Shown: positions 18,142 to 27,292 of the stretch, one piece after another
Numbering within the stretch: the stretch's first letter is position 1
How the letters are laid out: each line of letters starts with the position of its first letter
NCBI RefSeq assembly: GCF_014055005.1
Contig: NZ_CP059570.1
Span: 1,550,001 to 1,614,000, forward strand
Direction of reading: 5' to 3'
DNA from: Neisseria dentiae
GTDB taxonomy: Bacteria > Pseudomonadota > Gammaproteobacteria > Burkholderiales > Neisseriaceae
Length of the DNA stretch: 64,000 nt
Translations under genes and position numbers: made by a program
The notes under the pieces: model-generated
Database searches by the model: none
What the model saw: only the letters and a program-made list of their open reading frames with translations
What the model was told of the DNA's origin: nothing

Positions 18142-18235
18142 GAATAAAACCACAAAGCCTTAGCCAAAACACAGGCTTTATACTAAAATGCCGCGAACTT
18201 TACTCCACTCAGATAAGCTTTTTAGGAACACAAAC

Positions 18236-18694
18236 ATGACGAAGGAAACCGCTTTGGGCGCAGCGTTGAAATCCGCCGTGCAAACCATGAGCAAAAAGAA
18301 ACAGACCGACATGATTGCCGACCACATCTACAACAAATACGATGTGTTCAAACGCTTCAAACCGCTGGCCGTAGGCATCGACCAAGATTTGGTTGCCGAA
18401 CTGCCCCAGTTCGACCCCGCCCTGATTGCGCGCGTTTTGGCCAACCACTGCCGCCGCCCGCGCTACCTTAAAGCGCTCGCCCGCGGCGGCAAACGCTTCG
18501 ATTTGAACAACCGCTTCAAAGGCGAAGTCAGCCCCGAAGAGCAGGCCATCGCCCAACAGCACCCCGCCGTGCAACAGGCACTGGCCACGCAAGCAGAACG
18601 CCGAGCCGCTAAAGCCGCCGAGCAAGGCGAAGCCGCACCGGAAGCCGCTGCTGCGGAAACGGAAACTGCTGAAAACCAAACCGCTGCGGAATAA
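18236..18694 (+). CDS. proQ: ProQ/FinO-family RNA chaperone
   Basis: The 153-residue protein is a minimal ProQ like that of N. meningitidis: a FinO-type domain (residues about 5-115, with KPLAVGID, RVLANHCRRPRYLKAL and RFDLNNRFKGEVS) and a short Ala/Glu-rich tail. ProQ binds structured sRNAs and mRNA 3' ends. I chose ATG 18236 (MTKETALGAAL), preceded by TTTAGGAACACAAAC; an ATG 16 codons earlier gives a non-conserved extension. An inverted DUS pair follows the gene. Confidence 0.88.
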   Translation: MTKETALGAALKSAVQTMSKKKQTDMIADHIYNKYDVFKRFKPLAVGIDQDLVAELPQFDPALIARVLANHCRRPRYLKALARGGKRFDLNNRFKGEVSPEEQAIAQQHPAVQQALATQAERRAAKAAEQGEAAPEAAAAETETAENQTAAE

Positions 18695-18716
18695 TCCTGC
18701 TTTCGCTTGAATCATC

Positions 18717-18750
18717 AAAAAGGCCGTCTGAAACTTTCAGACGGCCTTTT
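18717..18750. terminator. Compact inverted DUS pair between proQ and a convergent gene
   Basis: AAAAAGGCCGTCTGAAA and TTTCAGACGGCCTTTT form a perfect stem with T-runs on both strands, so it can end transcription from both proQ and the convergent hydrolase gene. Confidence 0.8.
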
Positions 18751-18776
18751 CATTACGCCATACCTAGCCAAGCTCT

Positions 18777-19625
18777 TTATTTGAGCAGCACCGTTTCACC
18801 ATCTTTCGGAATGATGACTTTTTCCGAAAGTTTCTCGCCCAACACAAATTTCTGCATATCATCACGCGTTACGCCGCCGTGATTCACTGTGTCCATATGC
18901 ACCGTGATGATTTTCGCTTTAGGCGCAACTTGCGCGGCTTTCAACACATCCGGCAAGCCCATGATGATGCTTTCGGCGATGCCGTTGATGCGCGCATAGC
19001 CCGTATTCATAATCAAATAATCAGGATTGAATCTGTGCAAGGCTTTGTTGACTTCGGCAGTCCAAACCGTGTCGCCCATTACATAAGCGGTGGCATGGCC
19101 TTCTTTTTTCATCACCACGCCCATTGCTTCACCCAGCAACTTGGCCAAAGCCGGATTGGCATACATATCTGCCGTGCCGTGCGAGCCGCCCGTTTTATGT
19201 AATTCCACACCGTTAAACACCGCTTTGCCGTTGATGACTTGCACGTTTTTAAAACCTTGTGAACGGATTAACTGCGCGTCGTCTTCATGCTGCGTGAAAA
19301 TCGGCAGGTGCTTGGGAATGGCGTTTTGCGCGGCTTTGTCCCAATGGTCTTCGTGGGTATGGGTTACAATTACCGCATCCACACCTTTTAAGATTTCACG
19401 CTCCGACATGGGTAAGTCCACGAGCGGTTGGCGCAGGTGGCTGTTAAATGTGCCGGCAAACCCCGCCATCGCGCCTTTCTTGGCGAAAAACGGGTCGATC
19501 AAAAAGGTTTGTCCCGCATATTCCACTTTGGCGGTGGCGTTGCGGATGTGTTGGTAGCTGTCGGCCCACACATTCAAGCTGCCAGACAGCAAAACAGCGG
19601 AAAAAGCGATTGGTGCAAATTTCAT
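18777..19625 (-). CDS. Exported MBL-fold metallo-hydrolase
   Basis: The 282-residue protein has a signal peptide (MKFAPIAFSAVLLSGSLNVWA). The metallo-beta-lactamase motif is HTHEDHWD (VDAVIVTHTHEDHWDKAAQN), followed by GGSHGTADM, VMGDTVWTAE and a late His in ITVHMDTVNHGG. It resembles UlaG-like/YtxG-like hydrolases; the substrate is unknown. It is transcribed divergently from the Lrp-type regulator at 19734, which may control it. Confidence 0.8.
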   Translation of the reverse strand: MKFAPIAFSAVLLSGSLNVWADSYQHIRNATAKVEYAGQTFLIDPFFAKKGAMAGFAGTFNSHLRQPLVDLPMSEREILKGVDAVIVTHTHEDHWDKAAQNAIPKHLPIFTQHEDDAQLIRSQGFKNVQVINGKAVFNGVELHKTGGSHGTADMYANPALAKLLGEAMGVVMKKEGHATAYVMGDTVWTAEVNKALHRFNPDYLIMNTGYARINGIAESIIMGLPDVLKAAQVAPKAKIITVHMDTVNHGGVTRDDMQKFVLGEKLSEKVIIPKDGETVLLK

Positions 19626-19733
19626 TTTTCGGTTTCCTGATTGATTTTAAAAACAAAATTTTAGCCGTGCCAATCGCTGGTTTACAGCGTAAAATCCACG
19701 AAATCACTGCGCCAAACAGAGAAATTGTAAGAA

Positions 19734-20138
19734 ATGAAAAAATTTGACGACAAAATCAGCCGCGCCATTTTGCACACTTTGCGCAGCAACAGCCGCATCA
19801 GCTGGCAAGAATTAGGCAAAACCGTGCATTTGAGCGGGCAAGCGGCCGCCGAACGCGTGAAACAAATGCAGGAAAACGGCATCATCAATGGTTTTACCAT
19901 ACGCGAAAACCGGTCGCGCCATTTCATCGGCGTGATGATGAAGCACACGGATTTCCAAGCCTTCGAGCATTGGCTGATTCAAAACCCGAATGTGGAAAGC
20001 GTGGACAAAACCAGCGGCGATATTTGCTATTCGATTGTTTATGTAACAGAAAACCTGATTGAACTGGAGCAGTTTTTAAACGGACTATTGGCTCATGGCT
20101 CATACCGTTTAAACAGCAGCATTCGGCGCGTGAAATAA
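19734..20138 (+). CDS. Lrp/AsnC-family transcriptional regulator
   Basis: The 134-residue protein has an N-terminal winged helix-turn-helix (FDDKISRAILHTLRSNSRIS, then LGKTVHLSGQAAAERVKQMQ) and a C-terminal RAM/ACT-like domain (residues about 60-130, with VDKTSGDICYSIVY). That architecture and order are those of AsnC/Lrp regulators. It is somewhat shorter than the usual 150. It is divergent from the exported MBL-fold gene with a 108-bp gap, which makes that gene a plausible target. Confidence 0.85.
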   Translation: MKKFDDKISRAILHTLRSNSRISWQELGKTVHLSGQAAAERVKQMQENGIINGFTIRENRSRHFIGVMMKHTDFQAFEHWLIQNPNVESVDKTSGDICYSIVYVTENLIELEQFLNGLLAHGSYRLNSSIRRVK

Positions 20139-20171
20139 GCTTTGCCAACACACCAACCATCAATCAAAACT

Positions 20172-20205
20172 AAAAAGGCCGTCTGAAACCTTTTCAGATG
20201 GCCTC
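20172..20205. terminator. Inverted DUS-like pair after the Lrp-type gene
   Basis: AAAAAGGCCGTCTGAAA faces TTTTCAGATGGCCTC; one base in the second copy deviates from DUS (GATGG for GACGG). It is a probable bidirectional terminator. Confidence 0.6.
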
Positions 20206-20262
20206 AAACCAAATCCCCGGGCATAACCCGGGTATTCGAGAAAACAGCGCCGGCGCAGCCCT

Positions 20263-21138
20263 TCACAACCCCAGCCAGCCTGCCAGCGTGTTCCAATAAA
20301 ACAAACAGCCGATGGCGCACACCGCCACCACAATCCCCGCCGCATTAACGGCGCTGATTTTTTCCTTAAACGCCAGCGCCCCCACCAGCGTGCCGAGCAC
20401 AATCACGCCGATGTTCATGCCCGCAAACACCAGCGTGGGGTTGCTGCTCATGATTTGGTGGGCGCGCACATAAGTGAAAATATTAGCGAAATTCAGGCAG
20501 CCCAGCACCAGCCCGCCGAGTATGCCCGCCGCCGTCCATTTAACCGACTTTGAAAACAGATAGCCGAACATCAGCACCGCCGCCAAGCAAAACGCCACCA
20601 GCAGGTTGCCCGCAAACGCCGTGCCGCTTTTGGCCACCTGTTTGAACAGAATATCAATCACACCGTAGCCCGCCCACACACCGAGCAACAGGCCCGCATT
20701 AGCGGCGAAACCGCCCGACTTTTTGCCGCCCTCCGATTTCCACAACAGGCAGAACAAAGCCGTAAACGCCAGCGCCAGCCCGATTAAACGCCCCTGCGAG
20801 AGCTGCTCGCCGAACAGGGCAAACGAAGCCAGCACCGGCAGAAACAGCGACAGGCGCTGCGCCGCATCGGATTTCACAATTCCCGCCCGCTCCACCGCCC
20901 TGCCCATAATCACAAACACGGCAGGCAGCAGCACCCCGAGCGCGGCAAACAGCCACCAGGTGGGCAGATAAGACTTCCACGCAGCCAAATCCGGCTTCAA
21001 CACCAGCATACACAAAGTAACGGCAACAATATAGTTCACCGCCACCGCCTGTTCGATGTCGATTTTTCGGGAGCGGGCGAGTTTGAGCAGCACCGACACG
21101 GCCACGCTGCAAAGAATACTGGCAATCAGATAAAGCAT
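20263..21138 (-). CDS. EamA-like membrane transporter
   Basis: The 291-residue protein has about ten hydrophobic segments, starting MLYLIASILCSVAVSVLLKL and ending AVCAIGCLFYWNTLAGWLGL. An EamA-like C-terminal repeat contains TLVFAGMNIGVIVLGTLVGA and ALAFKEKISAVNAAGI, typical of DMT superfamily permeases. The substrate is unknown. The start ATG 21138 opens directly with the first membrane helix. It diverges from the EnvC-like gene. Confidence 0.75.
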   Translation of the reverse strand: MLYLIASILCSVAVSVLLKLARSRKIDIEQAVAVNYIVAVTLCMLVLKPDLAAWKSYLPTWWLFAALGVLLPAVFVIMGRAVERAGIVKSDAAQRLSLFLPVLASFALFGEQLSQGRLIGLALAFTALFCLLWKSEGGKKSGGFAANAGLLLGVWAGYGVIDILFKQVAKSGTAFAGNLLVAFCLAAVLMFGYLFSKSVKWTAAGILGGLVLGCLNFANIFTYVRAHQIMSSNPTLVFAGMNIGVIVLGTLVGALAFKEKISAVNAAGIVVAVCAIGCLFYWNTLAGWLGL

Positions 21139-21303
21139 AAACAGATAAAGTCCGTCTGAAACGGCTCCGCAAACAGATGGAAACGGGGCGGATTATAACC
21201 GCCCGCCCCGCACTTGTCTTTTCCCGCACCGCCCCGCAGATTTTCAGACGGCCTGCCTATCCGTTATAATCGCCTTTTCATAAATCTAACCGCCCTAACC
21301 GCC

Positions 21304-22662
21304 ATGCCGTTCAAACCGCTGCTGCTCACCGCCCTGCTCTGCTGCTCCGCCACCGCCTTTGCCGCACCCGAACCCGCGCCTGCCAATGCCGCCGAAGCCG
21401 GCAGCGATTTGCGGGAAATCCGCCAGGCCATCAGCGCCGCCCAGGCCGACCTCAAACGCAAACAGGCCGCGCAGCAAAACGCCCGCGCCACGCTCGAGCG
21501 CACCCGCGCCGCGCTGGCCAGAGCGCAGCAGGAACTCGCCGCCGTCAACAAACAGCAGCGCGACGCTTGGGCGAAAATGCAAACGCTGCAAAACGAGCTG
21601 GGCCGTCTGAAAACCGAAGTAACCGGCACCAAGGCCCAAGTGGCGCGCCTGCTTTCCGGCCAATACAAAAACCGCCAGCCCAACGCCGTGGTGCTGTTTC
21701 TGAAAAACGCCGAACCCGGGCAGAAAGCACGCTATCTGCAATACAGCCGCTACATCAACGAAGCCAACCAAAAAGTGATGAACGACCTGGTGCGCCAGCA
21801 GGCCGATCTGGAAAAACAGGAAGCCGCCATCAACGCCGAGCTGGCGCGCCTCAACAAAATCAAGGCGCAACGGCAGGCTGCCATGAGTAAGCTCGGCCAC
21901 GCCAACACCGCCGCCCAAACCGAAAGCCGCCAGCTTTCCGCCCAAATCGACAGCCAAACCCAACGCATCGCCAACCTGCGTGAAAACGAACAGCGCCTCA
22001 ACGCGCTGTTGGCCGACATTGCCAAACGCAACGCCGAAAACCGCCGCAAAGAAGCCGAAGCACGCAAAAAAGCCGCCCAGGCACGGCTGGCCGCCGCCGA
22101 AAAAGCGCGCGCCGAAAAAGAAAAAACCAAAGGCAAAGCCAAACCCGCACAACAAAAAGACGGCAAACCCGCGCAAACCGCCAAAACACCCGCGCCCAAG
22201 CCGCAAACCCCGCGCTCCACCCTCACCGCCGAAGACCGCGCTTTGCAGGCTCCCGACCAAAGCACCGAATATAAAAACAGCTTCAGCCGTATGCAGGGCC
22301 GCCTCGTCCGCCCCGTCGGCGGCACCATCAGCGGCCGCTTCGGCCAGGCGCGCCCCAGCGGCGGCACTTGGAAAGGCGTGTTTTTCTCAACCGCCGGCGC
22401 CCCCGTGCAAAGCATCGCCGCCGGCACCGTTGCCTATGCCGGCCCTTTGAGCGGCTACGGCAATATGGTGGTGCTCGACCACGGCGACGGCTATGTGAGC
22501 GTGTATTCCGGCTTAAGCAGCGTGTCGGTGGGCGGGGGCAGTAGCGTGGCTGCGGGCCGCACCATCGGCACCAGCGGCAGCCTGCCCACGGGCGAACAGG
22601 GGCTTTATCTCGAAATCCGTTACCGCCGCCAGCCGATGAACCCGCTTTCGTGGATACGCTAA
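21304..22662 (+). CDS. envC: EnvC-like murein hydrolase activator (degenerate LytM/M23 domain)
   Basis: A signal peptide (MPFKPLLLTALLCCSATAFA) is followed by a long coiled coil (residues about 35-260), a Lys/Ala/Pro-rich linker and a C-terminal M23 fold. The metal ligands are not conserved: the first His/Asp motif is replaced (GRFGQARPSGGTWKGVFF) and the HxH is lost (DHGDGYVSVYSGLSSV). As in E. coli EnvC, this suggests an activator of AmiC-type amidases during septum splitting rather than an enzyme. ATG 21304 is the start used; the frame is open upstream across a DUS. ctpA follows after 275 bp, the common envC-ctpA arrangement. Confidence 0.85.
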   Translation: MPFKPLLLTALLCCSATAFAAPEPAPANAAEAGSDLREIRQAISAAQADLKRKQAAQQNARATLERTRAALARAQQELAAVNKQQRDAWAKMQTLQNELGRLKTEVTGTKAQVARLLSGQYKNRQPNAVVLFLKNAEPGQKARYLQYSRYINEANQKVMNDLVRQQADLEKQEAAINAELARLNKIKAQRQAAMSKLGHANTAAQTESRQLSAQIDSQTQRIANLRENEQRLNALLADIAKRNAENRRKEAEARKKAAQARLAAAEKARAEKEKTKGKAKPAQQKDGKPAQTAKTPAPKPQTPRSTLTAEDRALQAPDQSTEYKNSFSRMQGRLVRPVGGTISGRFGQARPSGGTWKGVFFSTAGAPVQSIAAGTVAYAGPLSGYGNMVVLDHGDGYVSVYSGLSSVSVGGGSSVAAGRTIGTSGSLPTGEQGLYLEIRYRRQPMNPLSWIR

Positions 22663-22937
22663 CCGCGCAAGCGCTTCCGGCTCGGTTTACCGCCGGATAC
22701 CGGTTGGCAGCAAACGCCACACGTTAAGGCCGGGGCCGTTCAAGCAAACACCGCACCCGCCCGCTTTTCAGACGGCCTGTTTCCGCAACGGGCGGCCAAG
22801 CGTTGCAAAACCCGCCCTATTTAGCATTTTTTTACCCCTATACGGTTGCCCGCAAACGATAAATCACATAAAGTTCCACCGTTATCCGTGCAGGCCGTCT
22901 GAAAGCCTGCGCTCAAGAAGAAAGAGAAAGCTTGGCA

Positions 22938-24404
22938 ATGTCTAATTCCACTTTAAAGAAAGTCGCCCTCTACACACTAGGCGCATTCAGCGGCGTGGCC
23001 TTAAGCCTGAGCGTGCAGAGTTTTGCCGCCGGCGAAAAGAAAAACGAAGCGCTGCCCGTTCAGTCTATCCGCACAATGGCCGAAGTGTACGGCCAGATTA
23101 AAGCCAATTACTACCAAGACAAATCCGACGACGCCCTGATCGAAGGCGCCATGAAAGGCATGGTGGCCGGCCTCGACCCCCATTCCGAATACATGACCAA
23201 AAAAGATTATGCCGACCTGAAAGAAAACACCAGCGGCGAATTTGGCGGCTTGGGCATGGAAGTGGGCGCGGAAGACGGCTTCGTGAAAGTGATTGCCCCG
23301 ATTGAAGACACGCCCGCCGAGCGCGCCGGCGTGAAAAGCGGCGACTTTATCGTGAAAATCAACGGCGTATCCACCCGCGGCATGACGGTGAACGAAGCCG
23401 TGAAAAAAATGCGCGGCAAACCCGGCACCGACATCGTGCTCACCCTCTCGCGCAAAGACGCCGCCAAACCCATCACCGTTAAAATCACCCGCGCCATCAT
23501 CAAAGTGAAAAGCGTGCGCCACCACCTGCTCGAACCCGGCTACGGCTATATCCGCATCAGCCAGTTCCAAGAGCGCACCGTGCCCGCACTCAACGAATCG
23601 GCGCAAGCACTGGTGAAACAAAACAAAGGCCCGCTCAAAGGCCTGGTGCTCGATTTGCGCGACGACCCCGGCGGCCTGCTTAACGGCGCGGTGGGCGTGT
23701 CCGCCGCCTTCCTGCCCGCCAACGCCACCGTAGTCAGCACCAAAGGCCGCGACGGCAAAGGCGGCATGAGCCTGAAAGCCGTGCCCGAAGACTATATTCT
23801 CTCGTCCGGCAAAGACCCGCTTTCCGGCCTGCCCGCCGAGCTGAAAACCATACCCGTTACCGTGTTGATCAATTCGGGCTCCGCCTCCGCTTCCGAAATC
23901 GTGGCCGGCGCGCTGCAAGACCACCGCCGCGCCGTGGTGGTGGGCACGCAAAGCTTCGGCAAAGGCTCGGTGCAGACCGTGCTGCCGCTTTCCAACGGCA
24001 GCGCCGTCAAACTGACCACCGCGCTCTACTACACCCCGAAAGACCGCTCGATTCAGGCGCAGGGCATCGTGCCCGACGTGGAAGTAAAAGACAAAGACCG
24101 CCTGTTTGAAAGCCGCGAAGCCGACCTCGCCGGCCACATCGGCAACCCGCTGGGCGGCAAAGAAGTGAACGGCAGCGAATATGTGCCGTCTGAAACCGTG
24201 AAAGAAGAGCCGAAAACCAAGAGCAAAAAAGAGAAAGACGAAGACCTCTCTTCGCGCCGCATTCCCAACCCCGCCAAAGACGACCAGTTGAGAAAAGCGC
24301 TCGAATTGGTGAAACAGCCCGCCCAATGGCAGAAATCGCTGGGCTTGGCCGCCAAAAAACCGGCACCCAAAAAAGAGAAAAACGGCGAAGGCGAATCGGA
24401 ATAA
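22938..24404 (+). CDS. ctpA: C-terminal processing serine protease (S41 family)
   Basis: The 488-residue periplasmic protease has an N-terminal signal anchor (VALYTLGAFSGVALSLSVQSFAA), a PDZ domain (about residues 95-180, GLGMEVGAEDGFVKVIAPIE), and the Ser/Lys dyad in NSGSASASEIVAGAL and GTQSFGKGSVQTVLPL. The C-terminal tail is Lys/Glu-rich. CtpA enzymes trim periplasmic proteins and murein hydrolases, in line with the EnvC-like gene upstream. ATG 22938 is preferred to an in-frame TTG two codons earlier. Confidence 0.92.
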   Translation: MSNSTLKKVALYTLGAFSGVALSLSVQSFAAGEKKNEALPVQSIRTMAEVYGQIKANYYQDKSDDALIEGAMKGMVAGLDPHSEYMTKKDYADLKENTSGEFGGLGMEVGAEDGFVKVIAPIEDTPAERAGVKSGDFIVKINGVSTRGMTVNEAVKKMRGKPGTDIVLTLSRKDAAKPITVKITRAIIKVKSVRHHLLEPGYGYIRISQFQERTVPALNESAQALVKQNKGPLKGLVLDLRDDPGGLLNGAVGVSAAFLPANATVVSTKGRDGKGGMSLKAVPEDYILSSGKDPLSGLPAELKTIPVTVLINSGSASASEIVAGALQDHRRAVVVGTQSFGKGSVQTVLPLSNGSAVKLTTALYYTPKDRSIQAQGIVPDVEVKDKDRLFESREADLAGHIGNPLGGKEVNGSEYVPSETVKEEPKTKSKKEKDEDLSSRRIPNPAKDDQLRKALELVKQPAQWQKSLGLAAKKPAPKKEKNGEGESE

Positions 24405-24589
24405 ACCCCGATTGACCGCACCCGCAGGCCGTCTGAAAACATATTGAAACACCAACCCGCACATCGGAACGGTTCATGTTTTCAGACGGCCTGAAACTTT
24501 TTTTACCCTGCAATCATCAAATCCCAACTCCCGAAACAAACCCGAACCCATCCGTTGAAACCGCCGTATTACCCCCAATCTCTACCCGC

Positions 24590-25132
24590 ATGACCGACAC
24601 CAAACGCACATCTTGGCGCAGCAAACTGCCCAAACGCGAACAGATTTTCGCCGCCCGCTGGAGCAAGCCCTTTGCCCCGCTGTTCGACAAACCCTATTTC
24701 TGGACGCTCAACCGCCGTCAGGCAGCCGTATCCGTGGCCGTGGGAATGTTCTGCGGCCTGATGCCCGGCCCCACCCAGATGATGACTGCGCTGATTGTGG
24801 CCTACTTTTTGCGCACCAACCTGCCCGTAGCCGTGTTCACCACCCTCTACACCAACCCCGTTACCTATATGCCGCTCTACTACACCGCCTACAAAATCGG
24901 CAGCCGCCTGTTAGGCGTGGAAGCGGCTGCAACGCTCGAATTCCCCTCTTGGGGCAGCGGGCAGTTTCTTTCCGAATCATGGGCGTGGCTGGTGGGCGCG
25001 GGCAAACCGCTCTTGGTGGGCGTGCCCGTTTTGGGTTCGGTTTTGGCCGCAGCAGGCTACATCGCCGTACTCGCCCTTTGGCGGCTGCGCACCGCCCGCC
25101 TGTGGCAGAAACGGAAGGCCGGCCGTGGCTGA
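24590..25132 (+). CDS. DUF2062 membrane protein
   Basis: The 180-residue protein has the DUF2062 pattern: a basic N-terminus, LNRRQAAVSVAVGMFCGLMPGPTQMM, ALIVAYFLRTNLPVAVFTTLYTNPVTYMPLYY, and a final membrane segment (LGSVLAAAGYIAVLALW). Three or four transmembrane helices are expected in the inner membrane; the function is unknown. I chose ATG 24590 (MTDTKRTSW); the upstream open frame starts inside a DUS. Its stop overlaps the next gene's GTG start by 8 bp. Confidence 0.85.
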   Translation: MTDTKRTSWRSKLPKREQIFAARWSKPFAPLFDKPYFWTLNRRQAAVSVAVGMFCGLMPGPTQMMTALIVAYFLRTNLPVAVFTTLYTNPVTYMPLYYTAYKIGSRLLGVEAAATLEFPSWGSGQFLSESWAWLVGAGKPLLVGVPVLGSVLAAAGYIAVLALWRLRTARLWQKRKAGRG

Positions 25133-25718
25133 GGCACGCTGGCGGCGCTTAACCGCGCAGGAAACCGAATTGGCCCGACTGGTTTTTTCAGACGGCCTCG
25201 ACTACACGCGCATCAAAATCTACCGCGGCATACCGTTTCTGCCCAACATCAACACGGCAGTCGCACCCAACGGCCATATTTATTTCCCCCGCCGCAACTG
25301 CCCCGACGATTTTACCTGCACGGGAACGCATTACGCCGTGTGGCTGATACACGAGCTGACCCATGTTTGGCAGCACCAACACGGCTACCGCACCTGGCTC
25401 GGCGGCCTGATGCTGGCCGTGAAAGGCGGCTACCGCCAACGCTGCTGCTACGCCTACCCGCCCCCCGTGTGCATACGCAGCATCGCCGATCTGAATATGG
25501 AACAGCAGGCCGACCTGATTGCCCACTACTACGCCGCCCGTTTCCTGAAATGGCCGCAATACCAAGCCGACCTGCCCCATTTCGAGGCCGCCTTAAGTGG
25601 CTTTCTCGCCAACCCGCACAACAGCGCGCTGCTGCCGAAATACCGCAACGGTTTAAGCTGGTTCGGCTGGTTGAAAGACACGGCGGCATCGCTGAAAAAG
25701 CGTTGGCGCAAAGGTTGA
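25125..25718 (+). CDS. Uncharacterised HExxH-containing protein
   Basis: The 197-residue protein starts at GTG 25125, overlapping the DUF2062 gene by 8 bp, so translation is probably coupled. The central motif WLIHELTHVWQHQ is a zincin-like HExxH, and a later conserved-looking NMEQQADLIAHYYAARF could supply a third ligand (Glu or His), as in gluzincin-like vgr-related/DUF4157-type proteins. No signal peptide is visible. A DUS near the 5' end encodes FSDGL. Peptidase activity is not shown. Confidence 0.7.
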   Translation: MAEARWRRLTAQETELARLVFSDGLDYTRIKIYRGIPFLPNINTAVAPNGHIYFPRRNCPDDFTCTGTHYAVWLIHELTHVWQHQHGYRTWLGGLMLAVKGGYRQRCCYAYPPPVCIRSIADLNMEQQADLIAHYYAARFLKWPQYQADLPHFEAALSGFLANPHNSALLPKYRNGLSWFGWLKDTAASLKKRWRKG

Positions 25719-25907
25719 GGCTTTTTGCAAAAATCCTTTTTAATCCTTAATTTATTTATGTTTCGTCATATCCGTCTTGGCAAAGTGTTTCGGATATTGT
25801 TTTGCCGAAGCACCTGCTTTACCGTCTGAAAAGCTATTTCATCAGCCGCTCATCCCCTCTCCCGTGGGAAAAGGTTAGGGAGGGGGCTTAGCGTATTTTA
25901 ACCAACC

Positions 25908-26104
25908 GAGACCTTTACAAAAATACCTTAAGACCGTCTGAAATGCTTAAACCCCGTCATTCCCGCGTAGGCGGGAATCCAGGCGTTCGGTATTCAAGTA
26001 TTTGTTTAATTGATACTTTAATATTTCCATCTGGATTCCCGCCTACGCGGGAATGACGGGAAATAAATTTTTTGTGATGGTTTTTTTAATTTTGCAAAGG
26101 TCTC
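25908..26104. repeat. 197-bp MITE-like element with paired dRS3 palindromes (copy 2 of 3)
   Basis: The length matches the copies at 2449 and 40521. The left end is gagacctttacaaaa (one mismatch), the right end ttttgcaaaggtctc. Two attcccgcgtaggcgggaat-type palindromes lie inside. The 190 bp upstream hold no gene; a separate C/G-rich inverted sequence, cccctctcccgtgggaaaag (about 25853), is also present there. Confidence 0.88.
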
Positions 26105-26140
26105 AGGCTGATTAACTATATGGGCTTTTATACAAAAACC

Positions 26141-26174
26141 GCAGGCCGTCTGAAAATATTTTCAGACGGCCTGC
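26141..26174. terminator. Inverted DUS pair after the PCuAC gene
   Basis: GCAGGCCGTCTGAAAA and TTTTCAGACGGCCTGC form a perfect stem 41 bp past the stop codon of the minus-strand copper chaperone gene. Confidence 0.75.
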
Positions 26175-26214
26175 GGCTTCAGCTTCCAAGCAAAGAAGCT
26201 GCGAAAACCTCTGC

Positions 26215-26685
26215 CTAATGCGCGTGTTTCACACCGTGGTTATGGGCGTTGCCGCCGGCTTTCGGCGCAGTGTTCACGTCAACGGTAACGGTTTGCGGCT
26301 TGGCGTGTTTGAACTGCAAAGTAACCGGCACTTTATCGCCTTGTTTCAACTGTTTTTTCAAACCCATAAACATAATGTGGTAGCTGCCGGGCTTCAGCTC
26401 GGTGGTTTGGCCGGCTTTCAGCGGTATGCCGCCCGCCACTTCGCGCATACGCATCACGCCGTTGTCGTTCACGTGGGAGTGCACTTCCACCTTATCGGCC
26501 ACAGGACTGCTGCCGCCGAGCAGGAAATCGTCTTTGGCGGTATCGTTTTTAATGTTCATAAATGCACCGCCCATGCTCATGCCTTCTACGGTGGCGCGCG
26601 CCCACGGTTGCCCTACCGTGATGCCGGCGGCCGCCGCGCTCTGGCAGAAAGCGGCCAGCATCAGCGCACCTAACAGTTTTTTCAT
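26215..26685 (-). CDS. PCu(A)C-type periplasmic copper chaperone
   Basis: The 156-residue protein has a signal peptide (MKKLLGALMLAAFCQSAAAA). The PCu(A)C domain shows its methionine/histidine ligands in VEVHSHVNDNGVMRMREV and GSYHIMFMGL, and the tail is His-rich (NAHNHGVKHAH). Such proteins carry Cu(I) in the periplasm, usually to cytochrome oxidase. There is no copper operon here; the gene is flanked by a DUS terminator and dgkA. A GGAGCAAACC-type RBS precedes the ATG. Confidence 0.9.
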   Translation of the reverse strand: MKKLLGALMLAAFCQSAAAAGITVGQPWARATVEGMSMGGAFMNIKNDTAKDDFLLGGSSPVADKVEVHSHVNDNGVMRMREVAGGIPLKAGQTTELKPGSYHIMFMGLKKQLKQGDKVPVTLQFKHAKPQTVTVDVNTAPKAGGNAHNHGVKHAH

Positions 26686-26765
26686 GGTTTGCTCCTTATT
26701 GATTGCCGTTAAAAATCAAAAAAGCTTTTGCCGCATTATGCTTGCACAGGCCGTCTGAAAACTTG

Positions 26766-26840
26766 ATTAGGGTCAGGGAGTGTCGTCAGAAGGCTTGCGA
26801 AGCGGTTTTTTGAGGGAAAATCCGCAGATGCCGGGCAAGC
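26766..26840. repeat. About 70-bp dispersed repeat, second copy at 3541-3611
   Basis: The string aagcggttttttgagggaaaa with tccgcagatgcc and an upstream ttagggt...cagaag matches, in reverse complement, the sequence at 3541-3611 beside the IS5 remnant. It is non-coding in both places. It may be an IS5-element flank or end, or an independent intergenic repeat. Confidence 0.5.
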
Positions 26841-26865
26841 GGTCGACGGCACTCCCTAAACCGGC

Positions 26866-27270
26866 TTAAAAAAGATTGAGGCCGTATTCGCGCCAGAGCG
26901 ACATAAACCACAGCAGCGCCAGCAGCAGCAGCGCCAGCATCTGCGCGGCGGAACCTGCGTCTTTGGCGCGCTTGGCCAGCTCGTGCCGTGCGGTGGAAGT
27001 GTGGTCGACGGCGGCTTCGATGGCGGTGTTGAACAGCTCGACGATTAAGGACAAAAACGATGCGAATATCAGCATCATGCGGGTGGCGGGGCCGAAGTCG
27101 AGAATAAAGGCCAGCGCAACCAATATGATGTTAAGCCAAACCAACTGGCGGAACGCGCTTTCGTGGCGGTAAGCCGCGCCGAGGCCGTCGCGCGAGTAGC
27201 CCGCAGCGTTGATAATGCGCGCGATACCGCGCTTGCCTTTCATTTTTTCTGCATAGGTTCGGTCGGTCAT
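26866..27270 (-). CDS. dgkA: Diacylglycerol kinase
   Basis: The 134-residue inner-membrane protein has three hydrophobic helices and the DgkA signature ELFNTAIEAAVDHTS with the upstream ESAFRQLVWLN. It rephosphorylates diacylglycerol released by lipooligosaccharide and membrane-derived modification. It is slightly longer than E. coli DgkA (122). It follows gshB on the same strand after a 22-bp gap containing a DUS, so co-transcription with gshB is likely. Confidence 0.93.
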   Translation of the reverse strand: MTDRTYAEKMKGKRGIARIINAAGYSRDGLGAAYRHESAFRQLVWLNIILVALAFILDFGPATRMMLIFASFLSLIVELFNTAIEAAVDHTSTARHELAKRAKDAGSAAQMLALLLLALLWFMSLWREYGLNLF

Positions 27271-27292
27271 GACGGTATCCTTTCAGACGGCC

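Noticed and set aside
23001..24464. 487-residue minus-strand ORF opposite ctpA
   Set aside because: His/Phe/Gly-rich composition typical of an antisense shadow of a GC-rich gene; ctpA on the plus strand is unmistakable.
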